DNA from: Mongoliimonas terrestris
GTDB lineage: Bacteria > Pseudomonadota > Alphaproteobacteria > Rhizobiales > Pleomorphomonadaceae
DNA: 64,000 nt
Direction of reading: 5' to 3'
NCBI RefSeq assembly: GCF_001927285.1
Contig: NZ_MSIG01000008.1
Coordinates: 1 to 64,000 of the forward strand
Shown: one piece after another, positions 56,525 to 64,000 of the stretch
How positions within the stretch are numbered: the first letter of the stretch is position 1
How the letters are laid out: each line of letters begins with the position of its first letter
The notes under the pieces: generated by a model
Told to the model about the DNA's origin: nothing
What the model saw: the letters and a program-made list of their open reading frames with translations, nothing else
Database searches by the model: none
Program-made: the position numbers and the translations under genes

Positions 56525-57082
56525 ATGTCCTGGACGGATGAACGTGTGGAACGCCTGAAGGCACTGTGGTCGGAAGGCCTGTCGGCCAGCCAGATCGCAG
56601 CCGAACTTGGGGGTGTCACGCGGAACGCCGTGATCGGCAAGGTGCATCGCCTGGGGCTCAGCGGCCGGGTGAAGCCGCAGGTGCAGTCCGCCCGCCCGGC
56701 GGCCCAGCCGCAGAAGCCGAAGGTCGCGCCCGCCGCGGGCCGGCCGACGGTCCAGGCGCCGGTCGCCACCCGTCCGACCCAGCCGCTGACCATCGGCAAC
56801 GTGGTCATCAAGGCGTCGCCGGACCTCGACATGGAACCGGCCGTCGCGCCGCGCATCCTGCCGGTGGTGGAGGCCGAGGCGGTGGCCTTCGAGCGGGTGA
56901 CGATCCTCAACCTCACCGAGCAGACCTGCAAGTGGCCGATCGGCGATCCGGGCCGGCCGGACTTCTTCTTCTGCGGCCGCAAGTCCGACAGCGGCATTCC
57001 CTACTGCGCCTTCCACGCGCGGGTCGCCTATCAGCCGTCGAACGAGCGCAAGCGCGAGCGGCGCGCGGTCGCGGCGGGCTGA
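56525..57082 (+). CDS. gcrA: GcrA cell cycle regulator
   Basis: A 185-residue transcription factor limited to Alphaproteobacteria that binds the primary sigma factor and methylated GANTC DNA. The N-terminal DNA-binding domain is MSWTDERVERLKALWSEGLS then QIAAELGGVTRNAVIGKVHR; a Pro/Gln/Ala-rich linker (residues 55-85) leads to the C-terminal sigma-interacting domain with TCKWPIGDPG, FFFCGRKSDSGIPYCAFH. The start at 56525 follows GGGATGAGG. Five GANTC sites lie upstream. A DUF1284 gene follows 10 bp after its stop. Confidence 0.97.
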   Translation: MSWTDERVERLKALWSEGLSASQIAAELGGVTRNAVIGKVHRLGLSGRVKPQVQSARPAAQPQKPKVAPAAGRPTVQAPVATRPTQPLTIGNVVIKASPDLDMEPAVAPRILPVVEAEAVAFERVTILNLTEQTCKWPIGDPGRPDFFFCGRKSDSGIPYCAFHARVAYQPSNERKRERRAVAAG

Positions 57083-57092
57083 AGGACGGGCG

Positions 57093-57575
57093 ATGTCGAC
57101 GGCGGACCGGCCCGATCCTCAGGCGGGTCCGCGCCCGGTGCGCCTTCGCGGCCACCATCTCCTCTGCATCCTGACCTATGTGGGCAAGGGCTATTCGGCC
57201 GGGTTCGTCGCCGCCATGGACGCCGTGGTGGACCGGATCAGGGCCGGCGCGCCGGTCGAACTTGTCGACGGTCCGGACGACATCTGCGCCGCCCTAATGG
57301 ACGAGGCCGCCGAGCCCCATTGCGTGCTGGCGTCCGCGGCGGACCGCGATGTAAAGGCGATTGCCGCGATGGCGGCGGTCCTCCACGTCCGCCCGGCGCC
57401 GGGGGGACGGCTCGGCCCCTTCCCCCTGGAGGCGGCGCGCGTCGCGTTTCGCACCGGCGCCACGCGGGAGGCTTGTCGGGGCTGTCCCTGGTCGGACCTC
57501 TGCACGGCGGTGGCCGAGACCGGCTTCGCCGGAACCCGGCTGGCTGCCACGACCGGTGCTCTGAGACCGCGCTGA
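57093..57575 (+). CDS. DUF1284 domain protein
   Basis: A 160-residue protein of unknown function. LRGHHLLCILTYVGKGYSAG at about residues 18-37 is the family signature, followed by DGPDDICAALMDEAAEPHC and a C-terminal CRGCPWSDLC. The several conserved Cys and His residues suggest a metal or iron-sulfur site. It starts 10 bp after gcrA in the same direction and might share its transcript, but a link to cell-cycle control is not established. Confidence 0.85.
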   Translation: MSTADRPDPQAGPRPVRLRGHHLLCILTYVGKGYSAGFVAAMDAVVDRIRAGAPVELVDGPDDICAALMDEAAEPHCVLASAADRDVKAIAAMAAVLHVRPAPGGRLGPFPLEAARVAFRTGATREACRGCPWSDLCTAVAETGFAGTRLAATTGALRPR

Positions 57576-57606
57576 GCGGTTCGGGCCCCTCGGCCGTTCG
57601 AAACGG

Positions 57607-58479
57607 TCATGCCCCGGTCAACACCACGTCGATCAGGTACCGCCCGTAGGTGCTCTTGCCCAAGGCCTTGCCGAGCGCCTCCAACTGGGCCTGGTCGATG
57701 AAGCCCTTCTTGTAGGCGATTTCCTCGGGGCAGGCGATCTTGAATCCCTGGCGCTTTTCCAGGGTTCGGACGAACTCGGCGGCCTCGATCAGGCTGTCGG
57801 GGGTGCCGGTGTCGAGCCAGGCGAAGCCGCGGCCCATGATCTCCACGGTGAGGCTGCCGCGCTCCAGATAGGCGCGGTTGACGTCGGTGATCTCCAACTC
57901 CCCGCGCGGCGAGGGCTTCAGGTCGGCGGCGATGTCGACCACGTCGGCGTCGTAGAGATAGAGGCCGGTGACGGCCCAGTTGGACTTCGGCTTGGCCGGC
58001 TTCTCCTCGATAGAGACGGCCCGCATGGCGGCGTCGAACTCCACCACGCCGTACCGTTCCGGGTCGGTCACGTGGTAGGCGAACACGGAGGCGCCGGAGA
58101 CTCGGGCGCGGGCGCCGGCCAGAAGGTCCGGCAGGCCGTGGCCGTAGAAGATGTTGTCGCCGAGGATGAGGCAGGACGGTCCGCCCTCCACGAAGCGGGC
58201 GCCGATGCGGTAGGCCTCCGCAAGGCCGTTCGGCTGCGGCTGCTCGGCATAGGTGAAGGCCATGCCCCACTGGGTGCCGTCGCCGAGGAGCGCCTGGAAG
58301 GACGGCAGGTCGCGCGGGGTGGAGATGATCAGCACCTCGCGGATGCCCATCAGCATCAGCGCCGACAGCGGGTAGTAGATCATCGGCTTGTCGTAGACCG
58401 GCATGAGCTGCTTGGAGGTCACCAGCGTCATGGGGTGCAGCCGCGTGCCGCTGCCGCCGGCCAGGATGATGCCCTTCAT
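57607..58479 (-). CDS. rfbA: Glucose-1-phosphate thymidylyltransferase
   Basis: A 290-residue enzyme that makes dTDP-glucose, first reaction of dTDP-L-rhamnose synthesis. The nucleotide-binding N-terminus is [17 protein letters not shown], with [33 protein letters not shown] and [19 protein letters not shown] as further hallmarks. The ATG at 58479 agrees with the family; the longer open frame upstream is a shadow. It is the last gene of the rfbC-rfbB-rfbD-rfbA unit, about 160 bp after rfbD. Confidence 0.97.
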   Translation of the reverse strand: MKGIILAGGSGTRLHPMTLVTSKQLMPVYDKPMIYYPLSALMLMGIREVLIISTPRDLPSFQALLGDGTQWGMAFTYAEQPQPNGLAEAYRIGARFVEGGPSCLILGDNIFYGHGLPDLLAGARARVSGASVFAYHVTDPERYGVVEFDAAMRAVSIEEKPAKPKSNWAVTGLYLYDADVVDIAADLKPSPRGELEITDVNRAYLERGSLTVEIMGRGFAWLDTGTPDSLIEAAEFVRTLEKRQGFKIACPEEIAYKKGFIDQAQLEALGKALGKSTYGRYLIDVVLTGA

Positions 58480-58640
58480 CGGGTGTGCTCTCTCAGCGTT
58501 GGCGAAGGCCGGGGCCGGGGAGGAGGAGCGGCCAGGTCTTCGGGGTTCCGGATCCGGGGCCGGAGCCGGCCCTCGGGTGAGGTCTCTCGTCCCGCGGGCC
58601 GGCGGGCCGGCGCGCGCGGAGATCGGCTGGCCCGCCCGCC

Positions 58641-59522
58641 TCAGGCGAGGAGGCGGTCGAGCACGGTGTCGAGCGAGGCGCGCCAGTCCGGCAGCGTCAC
58701 GCCGTGGCGGGCGGCGAGCCGGCTGCCGTCGAGGCGCGAGTTGGCGGGCCGGCGCGCCGGGGTCGGGTAGTCGGCGGTGGTGATGCGCTCCACGGCCGGC
58801 ACGGTTCGGCCGCGGGCCTTGGCGCCGGCGAAGACGGCCTCGGCGAAGTCCGCCCAACTGGCCTCGCCGGCGGCGGCAAGGTGGAAGACGCCGCGGAGCG
58901 CCGGCTCGTCCGGCCGCGCCGCCAGCGTGCGGCCGACCGCGATCACCGCGTCGGCGATGTCGAGGGCGCTGGTCGGCCGGCCGACCTGGTCGGCGACCAC
59001 GCGCACCACCGGCCGGCCTTCGCCGATCCGCAGCATAGTCTTGACGAAGTTGGCGCCGAACGGGCTGTAGACCCAGGCGGTTCTGAGGATGACGTGGTCC
59101 GCCGCATGGGCGGCGACGGCCGCCTCGCCGGCAAGCTTGGAGGCGCCGTAGACGCTGAGCGGGCCGGTGGGGTCGTCCTCGCCGTAAGGGGTCGGCTTGG
59201 CGCCGTCGAACACATAGTCGGTGGACAGGTGCACCACCGGCACCTTGAAGGCGGCGGCGGCCGCCGCCACGGCGCCCGCGCCGGCCCCGTTCACCGCATG
59301 GGCGAGGACCGGCTCGCTCTCGGCCTTGTCGACGGCCGTGTAGGCGGCGGCGGAGACGACGAGATCGGGCGCGGCGGCCTTGAGGGCGGCGAAAACGCTG
59401 TCCGGATCGGCGAGGTCGAGGTCGGGCCGGCCGACCGCCACCACGGTGACGCCCGCGACGGGCCCGCGCTCCAGGAGCGATTGGACGACCTGGCCTTCGC
59501 GGCCGGTGACGGCGATGCGCAT
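58641..59522 (-). CDS. rfbD: dTDP-4-dehydrorhamnose reductase
   Basis: A 293-residue NADPH-dependent enzyme that completes dTDP-L-rhamnose. The short Rossmann start is [20 protein letters not shown], then [36 protein letters not shown] and [11 protein letters not shown] with the Tyr-x3-Lys. [18 protein letters not shown] and [13 protein letters not shown] are specific for RmlD. It begins 4 bp after the rfbB stop, so the two are co-translated. Family length is normal. Confidence 0.96.
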   Translation of the reverse strand: MRIAVTGREGQVVQSLLERGPVAGVTVVAVGRPDLDLADPDSVFAALKAAAPDLVVSAAAYTAVDKAESEPVLAHAVNGAGAGAVAAAAAAFKVPVVHLSTDYVFDGAKPTPYGEDDPTGPLSVYGASKLAGEAAVAAHAADHVILRTAWVYSPFGANFVKTMLRIGEGRPVVRVVADQVGRPTSALDIADAVIAVGRTLAARPDEPALRGVFHLAAAGEASWADFAEAVFAGAKARGRTVPAVERITTADYPTPARRPANSRLDGSRLAARHGVTLPDWRASLDTVLDRLLA

Positions 59523-59526
59523 GGGT

Positions 59527-60621
59527 TCAGCCTCCCGTCGTGGCCGAAGCGGCGGCGTTGACGGCCGGGTCCGCCGGCAGCACGCCGAGGCGCTCGCCGC
59601 CGTAGACGCCCTGGCGCAGCGGCCCCCACCACCAGTCGTTCTCCAGGTACCAGCGCACGGTGCGCTCGATGCCGGTCTCGAAGGTCTCCTCGGCGCGCCA
59701 GCCGAGTTCGGCCTCCAGCTTGCTGGCGTCGATGGCGTAGCGGTGGTCATGGCCGGGCCGGTCGGTGACGAAGCGGATCAGGCTCTCGCGCGGAGCGGCG
59801 GCCGGGCGGAGCGCGTCGAGGGTGCGGCAGATGCGGCGCACCACGTCGATGTTGGCCCGCTCGTTGCGCCCGCCCACATTGTACTTCTCGCCGAGCCGGC
59901 CTTGGCTGGCGATCAGGTGCAGGGCCTTGGCGTGGTCCTCTACATAGAGCCAGTCGCGCACGTTGGAGCCGTCGCCGTAGACCGGCAGCGGCTTGCCGTC
60001 GAGGGCGTTGAGGATGATGAGCGGGATGAGCTTTTCCGGGAAGTGGTAGGGCCCGTAGTTGTTGGAGCAGTTGGAGACGACCACCGGCAGCCCGTAGGTG
60101 CGGTGCCAGGCGATGGCGAGGTGATCCGACGCCGCCTTGGAGGCCGAGTAGGGCGAGGACGGGTCGTAGGGCGTCTCCTCGGTGAAGAGCCCGTCCGGCC
60201 CGAGCGAGCCGTAGACCTCGTCGGTGGAGACGTGGAGGAAGCGGAAGGCCTCCTTCTCCGGCTGGGGAAGGCCCGACCAGTAGGCCCGGGCGGCCTCCAG
60301 GAGGGTGAAGGTGCCGTTGATGTTGGTGGTGATGAAGTCGCCGGCGCCGGTGATGGAGCGGTCCACGTGGCTTTCCGCGGCCAGATGCATGATCCGGGTC
60401 GGCCGGAAGCTCTCGATCGCCTCCGCCATGGCGGCCCGGTCGCAGATGTCGAGGCGGGCGAAGCGGTGGTTGGGGGCGTTCTCGATCGTCTTCAGCGAGG
60501 CGAGGTTGCCCGCATAGGTGAGCTTGTCGACGGTGAGCACCTCCGCGCCCACGCTGCCGACCAGATGGCGGACGAGCGCCGATCCGATGAAGCCGGCGCC
60601 GCCGGTGACCAGAATGCGCAT
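59527..60621 (-). CDS. rfbB: dTDP-glucose 4,6-dehydratase
   Basis: A 364-residue extended SDR enzyme, second step of the dTDP-L-rhamnose route. NAD motif [14 protein letters not shown] at residues 6-19; [11 protein letters not shown] and [12 protein letters not shown] with catalytic Asp-Glu, and [13 protein letters not shown] with the Tyr-x3-Lys. [15 protein letters not shown] and [14 protein letters not shown] are specific for RmlB. The C-terminal 15 residues are Ala-rich. It lies between rfbC and rfbD in one unit. Confidence 0.97.
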   Translation of the reverse strand: MRILVTGGAGFIGSALVRHLVGSVGAEVLTVDKLTYAGNLASLKTIENAPNHRFARLDICDRAAMAEAIESFRPTRIMHLAAESHVDRSITGAGDFITTNINGTFTLLEAARAYWSGLPQPEKEAFRFLHVSTDEVYGSLGPDGLFTEETPYDPSSPYSASKAASDHLAIAWHRTYGLPVVVSNCSNNYGPYHFPEKLIPLIILNALDGKPLPVYGDGSNVRDWLYVEDHAKALHLIASQGRLGEKYNVGGRNERANIDVVRRICRTLDALRPAAAPRESLIRFVTDRPGHDHRYAIDASKLEAELGWRAEETFETGIERTVRWYLENDWWWGPLRQGVYGGERLGVLPADPAVNAAASATTGG

Positions 60622-60698
60622 GGGGTGACCTCTAGAGCTTCAGTAGAAAAGGACAAATCGGCAGAAGACGGACCGGCGGGGCCAGGCGGAACCGCCGC

Positions 60699-61265
60699 TC
60701 ACGCCGGCGCATAGGTGAACACCGGGGCAAGGTCGGCGAGGCGCGGCTGGCGGCGGTCCTTGTCGGACAGGAGGGCCGTCTCGCCCGTCACCGGCCAGGC
60801 GATGCCAAGCGCGGGATCGTCCCACAGGATGCCGCCGTCGTCGGCGGCGCTATAAGGGGCGGTCACCTTGTAGACGACCTCCGTGTCGGGAACGAGGGTG
60901 CAGAAGCCGTGGGCGAAACCCACCGGCACCCACAGCTGGCGCCCGGTTTCGGCCGAAAGCTCCACCGCCACGTGCCGGCCGAAGGTGGGCGAGCCGACCC
61001 GGATGTCCACCGCCACGTCGAGGACGGCGCCCGCCACGCAGCGGATCAGCTTGCCCTGGGCGGTCGGGTGCCGCTGGAAGTGCAGGCCGCGCACGGTGCC
61101 GACCGGCCGCGACAGCGAGTGATTGTCCTGCACGAACCCCACATCCCCGGCCGCCGCCCGGAACAGGTCGTCCCGGAACACCTCCGAAAACCACCCCCGC
61201 TCATCCCCGAACCGCTTCGGCGTGAACACAAGAACGCCAGGGAGGGAGGTCTCTTCGATTTGCAT
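60699..61265 (-). CDS. rfbC: dTDP-4-dehydrorhamnose 3,5-epimerase
   Basis: A 188-residue cupin-type epimerase, third step of dTDP-L-rhamnose synthesis. FGDERGWFSEVFRDD begins the core, followed by VQDNHSLSRPVGTVRGLHFQ with the catalytic His, KLIRCVAGAVLDVAVDIR with Asp, and VPVGFAHGFC. ATG 61265 with AAGGG before it matches the family start; the longer frame is a shadow. The 74 bp between trmB and this gene is mostly an 11-bp tandem repeat. Confidence 0.96.
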   Translation of the reverse strand: MQIEETSLPGVLVFTPKRFGDERGWFSEVFRDDLFRAAAGDVGFVQDNHSLSRPVGTVRGLHFQRHPTAQGKLIRCVAGAVLDVAVDIRVGSPTFGRHVAVELSAETGRQLWVPVGFAHGFCTLVPDTEVVYKVTAPYSAADDGGILWDDPALGIAWPVTGETALLSDKDRRQPRLADLAPVFTYAPA

Positions 61266-61294
61266 GGGCCCTTGTCCTTGTAGCGTGCGGTCCG

Positions 61295-61338
61295 CGTTTG
61301 TAGCCCTTGGTAGCGCCGAATGTAGCCCGTTTGTAGCC
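61295..61338 (-). repeat. 11-bp tandem repeat in the trmB-rfbC gap
   Basis: Four adjacent 11-base units on the minus strand: GGCTACAAACG, GGCTACATTCG, GCGCTACCAAG, GGCTACAAACG. Further GCTAC cores lie at 61284-61280 and 61369-61365. The same 11-mer is found once in the ybaB leader at 8680-8690. The units are spaced at about one helical turn. Confidence 0.88.
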
Positions 61339-61339
61339 T

Positions 61340-62065
61340 TCAGTCGGACAACGAAGCGCCCGGTGTAGCGTCTTGTCGCGCAAAGGTCAGGTAGGCCGGC
61401 TTGCGCCCCTCGCGCAAGGCCTTTGCCTCGTAGCGGGTGCCGGGCCATCCGGCCCAGGGAAGGCTCCAGTCCGCCGGCCGTTCGGCCGTCCAGCGGAAGG
61501 CCGGGTGGCGGCGGGTCTCGAACAGGGTCCAGTCCACGTAGCTCTCGATGTCGGAGGCGAAGTGGAAGGCGCCGCCGGGTTTGAGGACGCGGGCGAAGCG
61601 GTCGAGGGTGTCGGGGCCGACGAAGCGCCGCTTCCAGTGCCGCTTCTTCGGCCAGGGGTCCGGGTAGAGAAGCACCACCCGGTCGAGCGATCCGGCGGGC
61701 AGCCAGTCGAGCACCTCGATGGCGTCCCGGTCGCTGAAACGGATGTTGGAGAGCGCATGCGCCTCCACGGCGACGAGGGCCTTGGCCATGCCGTTGACGA
61801 AGGGCTCCACGCCGATGAAGCCGACGTCCGGACGCTCCAGCGCCCGGTGGACCAGATGCTCGCCGCCGCCGAAGCCGATCTCCAGGCGGATCTCGGACGG
61901 GGCGTGCGCAAAGAGGGCGGAAAGGGGGTCGGTGTGGGGCCGGTGCAGCGGCAGGGCGAGCCGGGGCAGGAGGGCGGACAGTCGTTCGGCCTGCAGCGCG
62001 CGGAGGGGCTTGCCCTTGCGGCGGCCGAAGAAGGCGGCCTCGCGCGCGTCGTCGGAAGGCGTCAT
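61340..62065 (-). CDS. trmB: tRNA (guanosine(46)-N7)-methyltransferase
   Basis: A 241-residue SAM-dependent enzyme that makes m7G46 in tRNA. The SAM motif is [15 protein letters not shown], then [34 protein letters not shown] (family signature) and [13 protein letters not shown]. Length and motifs are complete. It is downstream of metK, the enzyme that makes its methyl donor, and the gap contains a 36-bp repeat array. rfbC follows after 74 bp in the same direction. Confidence 0.96.
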   Translation of the reverse strand: MTPSDDAREAAFFGRRKGKPLRALQAERLSALLPRLALPLHRPHTDPLSALFAHAPSEIRLEIGFGGGEHLVHRALERPDVGFIGVEPFVNGMAKALVAVEAHALSNIRFSDRDAIEVLDWLPAGSLDRVVLLYPDPWPKKRHWKRRFVGPDTLDRFARVLKPGGAFHFASDIESYVDWTLFETRRHPAFRWTAERPADWSLPWAGWPGTRYEAKALREGRKPAYLTFARQDATPGASLSD

Positions 62066-62084
62066 GGGTCTCTCGATGCGCTTG

Positions 62085-62264
62085 GTTCCCAGGTGCCGGA
62101 GCCTGTCCGGCTCCGGTGGGGGTCCCAGGTGCCGGCGCCGATCCGGCTCCGGCGGGGGTCCAAGGTGCCGGAGCCTGTCCGGCTCCGGTGGGGGTCCCAG
62201 GTGCCGGCGCCGATCCGGCTCCGGCAGGGTTCCCGGGCGCCGGAGCCTGTCCGGCCCCGGCGGG
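62085..62264 (-). repeat. Five-copy 36-bp tandem array of hairpins before trmB
   Basis: Units begin at 62091, 62127, 62163, 62199 and 62235 (aggtgccgg...). Odd units contain CCGGAGCC and GGCTCCGG, a perfect 8-bp stem over TGTCC; even units contain CCGGCGCC, which leaves one mismatch. So the array alternates A-B-A-B-A with a 72-bp super-period. It fills most of the gap between metK and trmB and would be part of the trmB leader RNA. Confidence 0.9.
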
Positions 62265-62302
62265 GAGGCGCGGGCGGCGCGCTGCCGCCCGCGCAGGGGC
62301 GG

Positions 62303-63481
62303 TCAGAGGAGAGCGGACCGCAGGGTGTCGACGAGGTCGAGCTTCTCCCAGGAGAAGCCGCCGTCGGCGTCCGGCTCGCGGCCGAAGTGGCCGTAGGCGG
62401 ACGTGCGGGCGTAGATCGGCCGGTTGAGGCCGAGGCGCTCGCGGATGCCGCGCGGGCTCAGGCGGACGATGTCCGTGTCGGCGAGAACCGCCTCCAGCCT
62501 GGCCGGATCCACGACGCCGGTGTCGTGCAGGTCGACGTAGATGGAGAGGGGCTCGGAGACGCCGATGGCGTAGGACACCTGGATGGTGGCCCGCTCGGCG
62601 AGACCGGCGGCCACCACGTTCTTGGCGAGCCAGCGCGCCGCGTAGGCGGCCGACCGGTCCACCTTGGTGGGATCCTTGCCGGAGAAGGCCCCGCCGCCGT
62701 GCGGGGCCGCGCCGCCGTAGGTGTCCACGATGATCTTGCGGCCGGTGAGGCCGGCGTCGCCGTCCGGCCCGCCGATCACGAACTTGCCGGTCGGGTTCAC
62801 GTGCCAGACCGTGCCGTCGGTGATCCAGCCCTCCGGCAGGGTCTCGCGGATGTAGGGGGTGACGATGGCCTTCACGTCGTCGGAGGTGAGGCTCTCGTCC
62901 AGGTGCTGGGTGGACAGGACGATGGAGGCGGCCTCCACGGGCTTGCCGTCCACGTAGCGCAGGGTCACCTGGCTCTTGGCGTCGGGGCCGAGCCGCGGCT
63001 CCTCTCCGGATTTGCGGGCGTCCGCCAGCCGCTTCAGGATGCGGTGGGCGTAGAAGATCGGCGCCGGCATGAGCGCCGGGGTCTCCCGGCAGGCGTAGCC
63101 GAACATGATGCCCTGGTCGCCGGCGCCCTCGTCCTTGTTGGCGGCCGCGTCGACGCCCTGGGCGATGTCGGACGACTGGGCATGGAGGAGAACGTCGATC
63201 TTGGCGGTCTCCCAGTGGAAGCCGTCCTGCTCGTAGCCGATGTCGCGAATGGCCGCGCGGGCCATGTGCTCGATCATGTCCGGCGTGATGCTCGCCGGGC
63301 CGCGGACCTCGCCCGCGATGACCACCCGGTTGGTGGTGGCGAGGGTCTCGGCGGCGACGCGGGCATCGGGCTGCGCCGACAAGTAAGCATCCACGATGGT
63401 GTCGGAGATCCGATCGCACACCTTGTCGGGATGGCCTTCGGATACGGATTCGCTGGTGAAGAGATAGTCTTGACGAGCCAT
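62303..63481 (-). CDS. metK: S-adenosylmethionine synthetase
   Basis: A 392-residue enzyme that makes SAM from methionine and [23 protein letters not shown] has the ATP-site His, [15 protein letters not shown] is the first signature and [20 protein letters not shown] the second. ATG 63481 with GAGGGG upstream gives the normal start; the open frame continues upstream without similarity. It is followed by trmB and preceded by an XRE-type regulator, the common rhizobial order. I see no known SAM riboswitch in the leader. Confidence 0.97.
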   Translation of the reverse strand: MARQDYLFTSESVSEGHPDKVCDRISDTIVDAYLSAQPDARVAAETLATTNRVVIAGEVRGPASITPDMIEHMARAAIRDIGYEQDGFHWETAKIDVLLHAQSSDIAQGVDAAANKDEGAGDQGIMFGYACRETPALMPAPIFYAHRILKRLADARKSGEEPRLGPDAKSQVTLRYVDGKPVEAASIVLSTQHLDESLTSDDVKAIVTPYIRETLPEGWITDGTVWHVNPTGKFVIGGPDGDAGLTGRKIIVDTYGGAAPHGGGAFSGKDPTKVDRSAAYAARWLAKNVVAAGLAERATIQVSYAIGVSEPLSIYVDLHDTGVVDPARLEAVLADTDIVRLSPRGIRERLGLNRPIYARTSAYGHFGREPDADGGFSWEKLDLVDTLRSALL

Positions 63482-63879
63482 TAGGGAGATACCCCTCAAA
63501 GTAAAGATTGATCGCCGCGCACGGCGCTCGGCGCGCGCGGCGAACCGTTTTCGCAAGGCGACTCTGAAATAGCAAGCGAAGGCGCGCGGCGAGATTAATG
63601 CCGCACGGGGCCGCGACCGGTTCGAAGGCCCCGTGGCCCGACCCGGATCCGGCCGGCTTCTCCCCTGCTGGCTGCGCCCCGCCGCCTGTCTTCGACCGCC
63701 TAGAGTGCCTTCCGACCGGACGGACTCGTCAGGTCGACAAGCAATCGCTCCAGATTCAATGACCTGGAGCATTCTCTCTTCGATCAAGTCGTGCAACTTG
63801 ATCGGAGACTGCTCTCGCCCATGGACGGCCATGCCTGACGCCGCCTGTCCTGGGCGGCCTCGTTCCGGCAAACGCACGC
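63482..63879. other. Gap between the XRE regulator gene and metK
   Basis: About 400 bp without a gene. It holds the metK leader, GC-rich complementary runs near 63510-63545, and two adjacent palindromes at 63747-63825. I could not match a known riboswitch. Confidence 0.6.
63747..63825. repeat. Paired palindromes, possible dispersed intergenic repeat element
   Basis: GCTCCAG/CTGGAGC (63747-63753 and 63764-63770) forms one hairpin. Directly beside it GATCAAGT/ACTTGATC (63782-63789 and 63796-63803) forms a second, and the flanks GAGCA and TGCTC extend it. This layout resembles the RIME-type palindromic elements found many times in Hyphomicrobiales genomes. Only one copy is in this window. Confidence 0.6.
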
Positions 63880-64000
63880 TCAGGCGCCGGCTTCCTCCTC
63901 GCCGGCGAGCGACTGGACGAGATCGACCAGGCGGCGGCGAACGCGCGCGTCCTTGATCCGCACGAAGGCCTTGTTCAGCGACAGGCCCTCGGAGCTGGAC
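63880..64000 (-). CDS. XRE-type helix-turn-helix regulator (C-terminal fragment at window edge)
   Basis: Only the last 40 codons are in the window. They read [20 protein letters not shown] then [17 protein letters not shown] and stop at 63880-63882. This ending is characteristic of the short XRE-family regulator commonly placed just upstream of metK in Hyphomicrobiales; the DNA-binding part lies beyond the edge. The gene points toward metK but about 400 bp and two palindromes separate them, so separate transcription is likely. Confidence 0.75.
   Translation of the reverse strand, partial: SSSEGLSLNKAFVRIKDARVRRRLVDLVQSLAGEEEAGA

Noticed and set aside
62085..62264. Possible CRISPR array
   Set aside because: Repeat units are contiguous with no unique spacers and no cas genes are present.
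62116..62427. A plus-strand 103-codon frame with Pro/Ala/Gly repeats
   Set aside because: It is produced by the 36-bp repeat array and by antisense metK sequence; no ribosome site or family.
63482..63620. SAM or SAM-SAH riboswitch before metK
   Set aside because: I found GC-rich complementary runs but not the conserved core of any SAM riboswitch class I know; a covariance search would be needed.

Overview
The window is a gene-dense, very GC-rich stretch of an alphaproteobacterial chromosome, most likely from the order Hyphomicrobiales (Rhizobiales). The signs are a GcrA cell-cycle regulator, a CtrA-type double site, a clustered set of GANTC (CcrM) sites, an EcfG-type promoter, an FYDLN-acid family protein, and typical alphaproteobacterial gene orders: SRP RNA-dnaX-ybaB-recR, rimP-nusA-ylxR-infB-rbfA-truB-rpsO-pnp, argD-argF-hslO and XRE-metK-trmB. 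I see no prophage, insertion sequence, CRISPR array or rRNA operon. The exact species cannot be named from sequence alone.

Layout from left to right. 1-6124 (minus) holds the end of a yej-type peptide ABC transporter with two adjacent solute-binding proteins and two permeases. 6354-9678 (plus) holds the SRP RNA and the dnaX-ybaB-recR DNA metabolism genes. 9705-14375 holds an OsmC protein, a glutamine-synthetase-like ligase translationally coupled to a class III aminotransferase, and a divergent lipoprotein hydrolase. 14418-17324 (minus) holds Kdo synthesis (kdsD-kdsA) and galE. 17640-22323 holds a response regulator behind tandem CtrA motifs, ppk2, and a phoR-phoB pair. 22487-23512 is a zinc alcohol dehydrogenase. 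23553-34297 is the large translation and RNA superoperon, which starts with a strong promoter followed by a terminator-like leader hairpin.

35358-42317 (minus) is the most unusual block. It encodes a glycosyltransferase of GT-C type, a HAD-UbiA fusion, DprE1, DprE2, an SMR-like small transporter and a sugar epimerase, and it ends in an intrinsic terminator. This matches the mycobacterial route to polyprenyl-phosphoryl-D-arabinose plus a candidate flippase and user enzyme, which suggests D-arabinose (or the ribose precursor) is placed on a surface glycan. The DprE1 has Ala where mycobacterial DprE1 has the benzothiazinone-reactive Cys.

43058-48067 holds tRNA-Ala(GGC), the FYDLN-acid gene, and aroA-cmk-rpsA. 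After an AT-richer orphan gap come sppA, ihfB, a LapA-like protein, an ornithine-cyclodeaminase-like enzyme and an alpha/beta hydrolase (to 52659). 52749-56059 (minus) is argD-argF-hslO. gcrA and a DUF1284 gene follow on the plus strand. 57607-63481 (minus) runs metK-trmB-rfbC-rfbB-rfbD-rfbA, joining S-adenosylmethionine synthesis and tRNA modification to dTDP-L-rhamnose synthesis. The right edge cuts into an XRE-type regulator. Two families of short tandem repeats sit in leaders: an exact 11-mer shared by the ybaB and rfbC leaders, and a 36-bp hairpin array before trmB.
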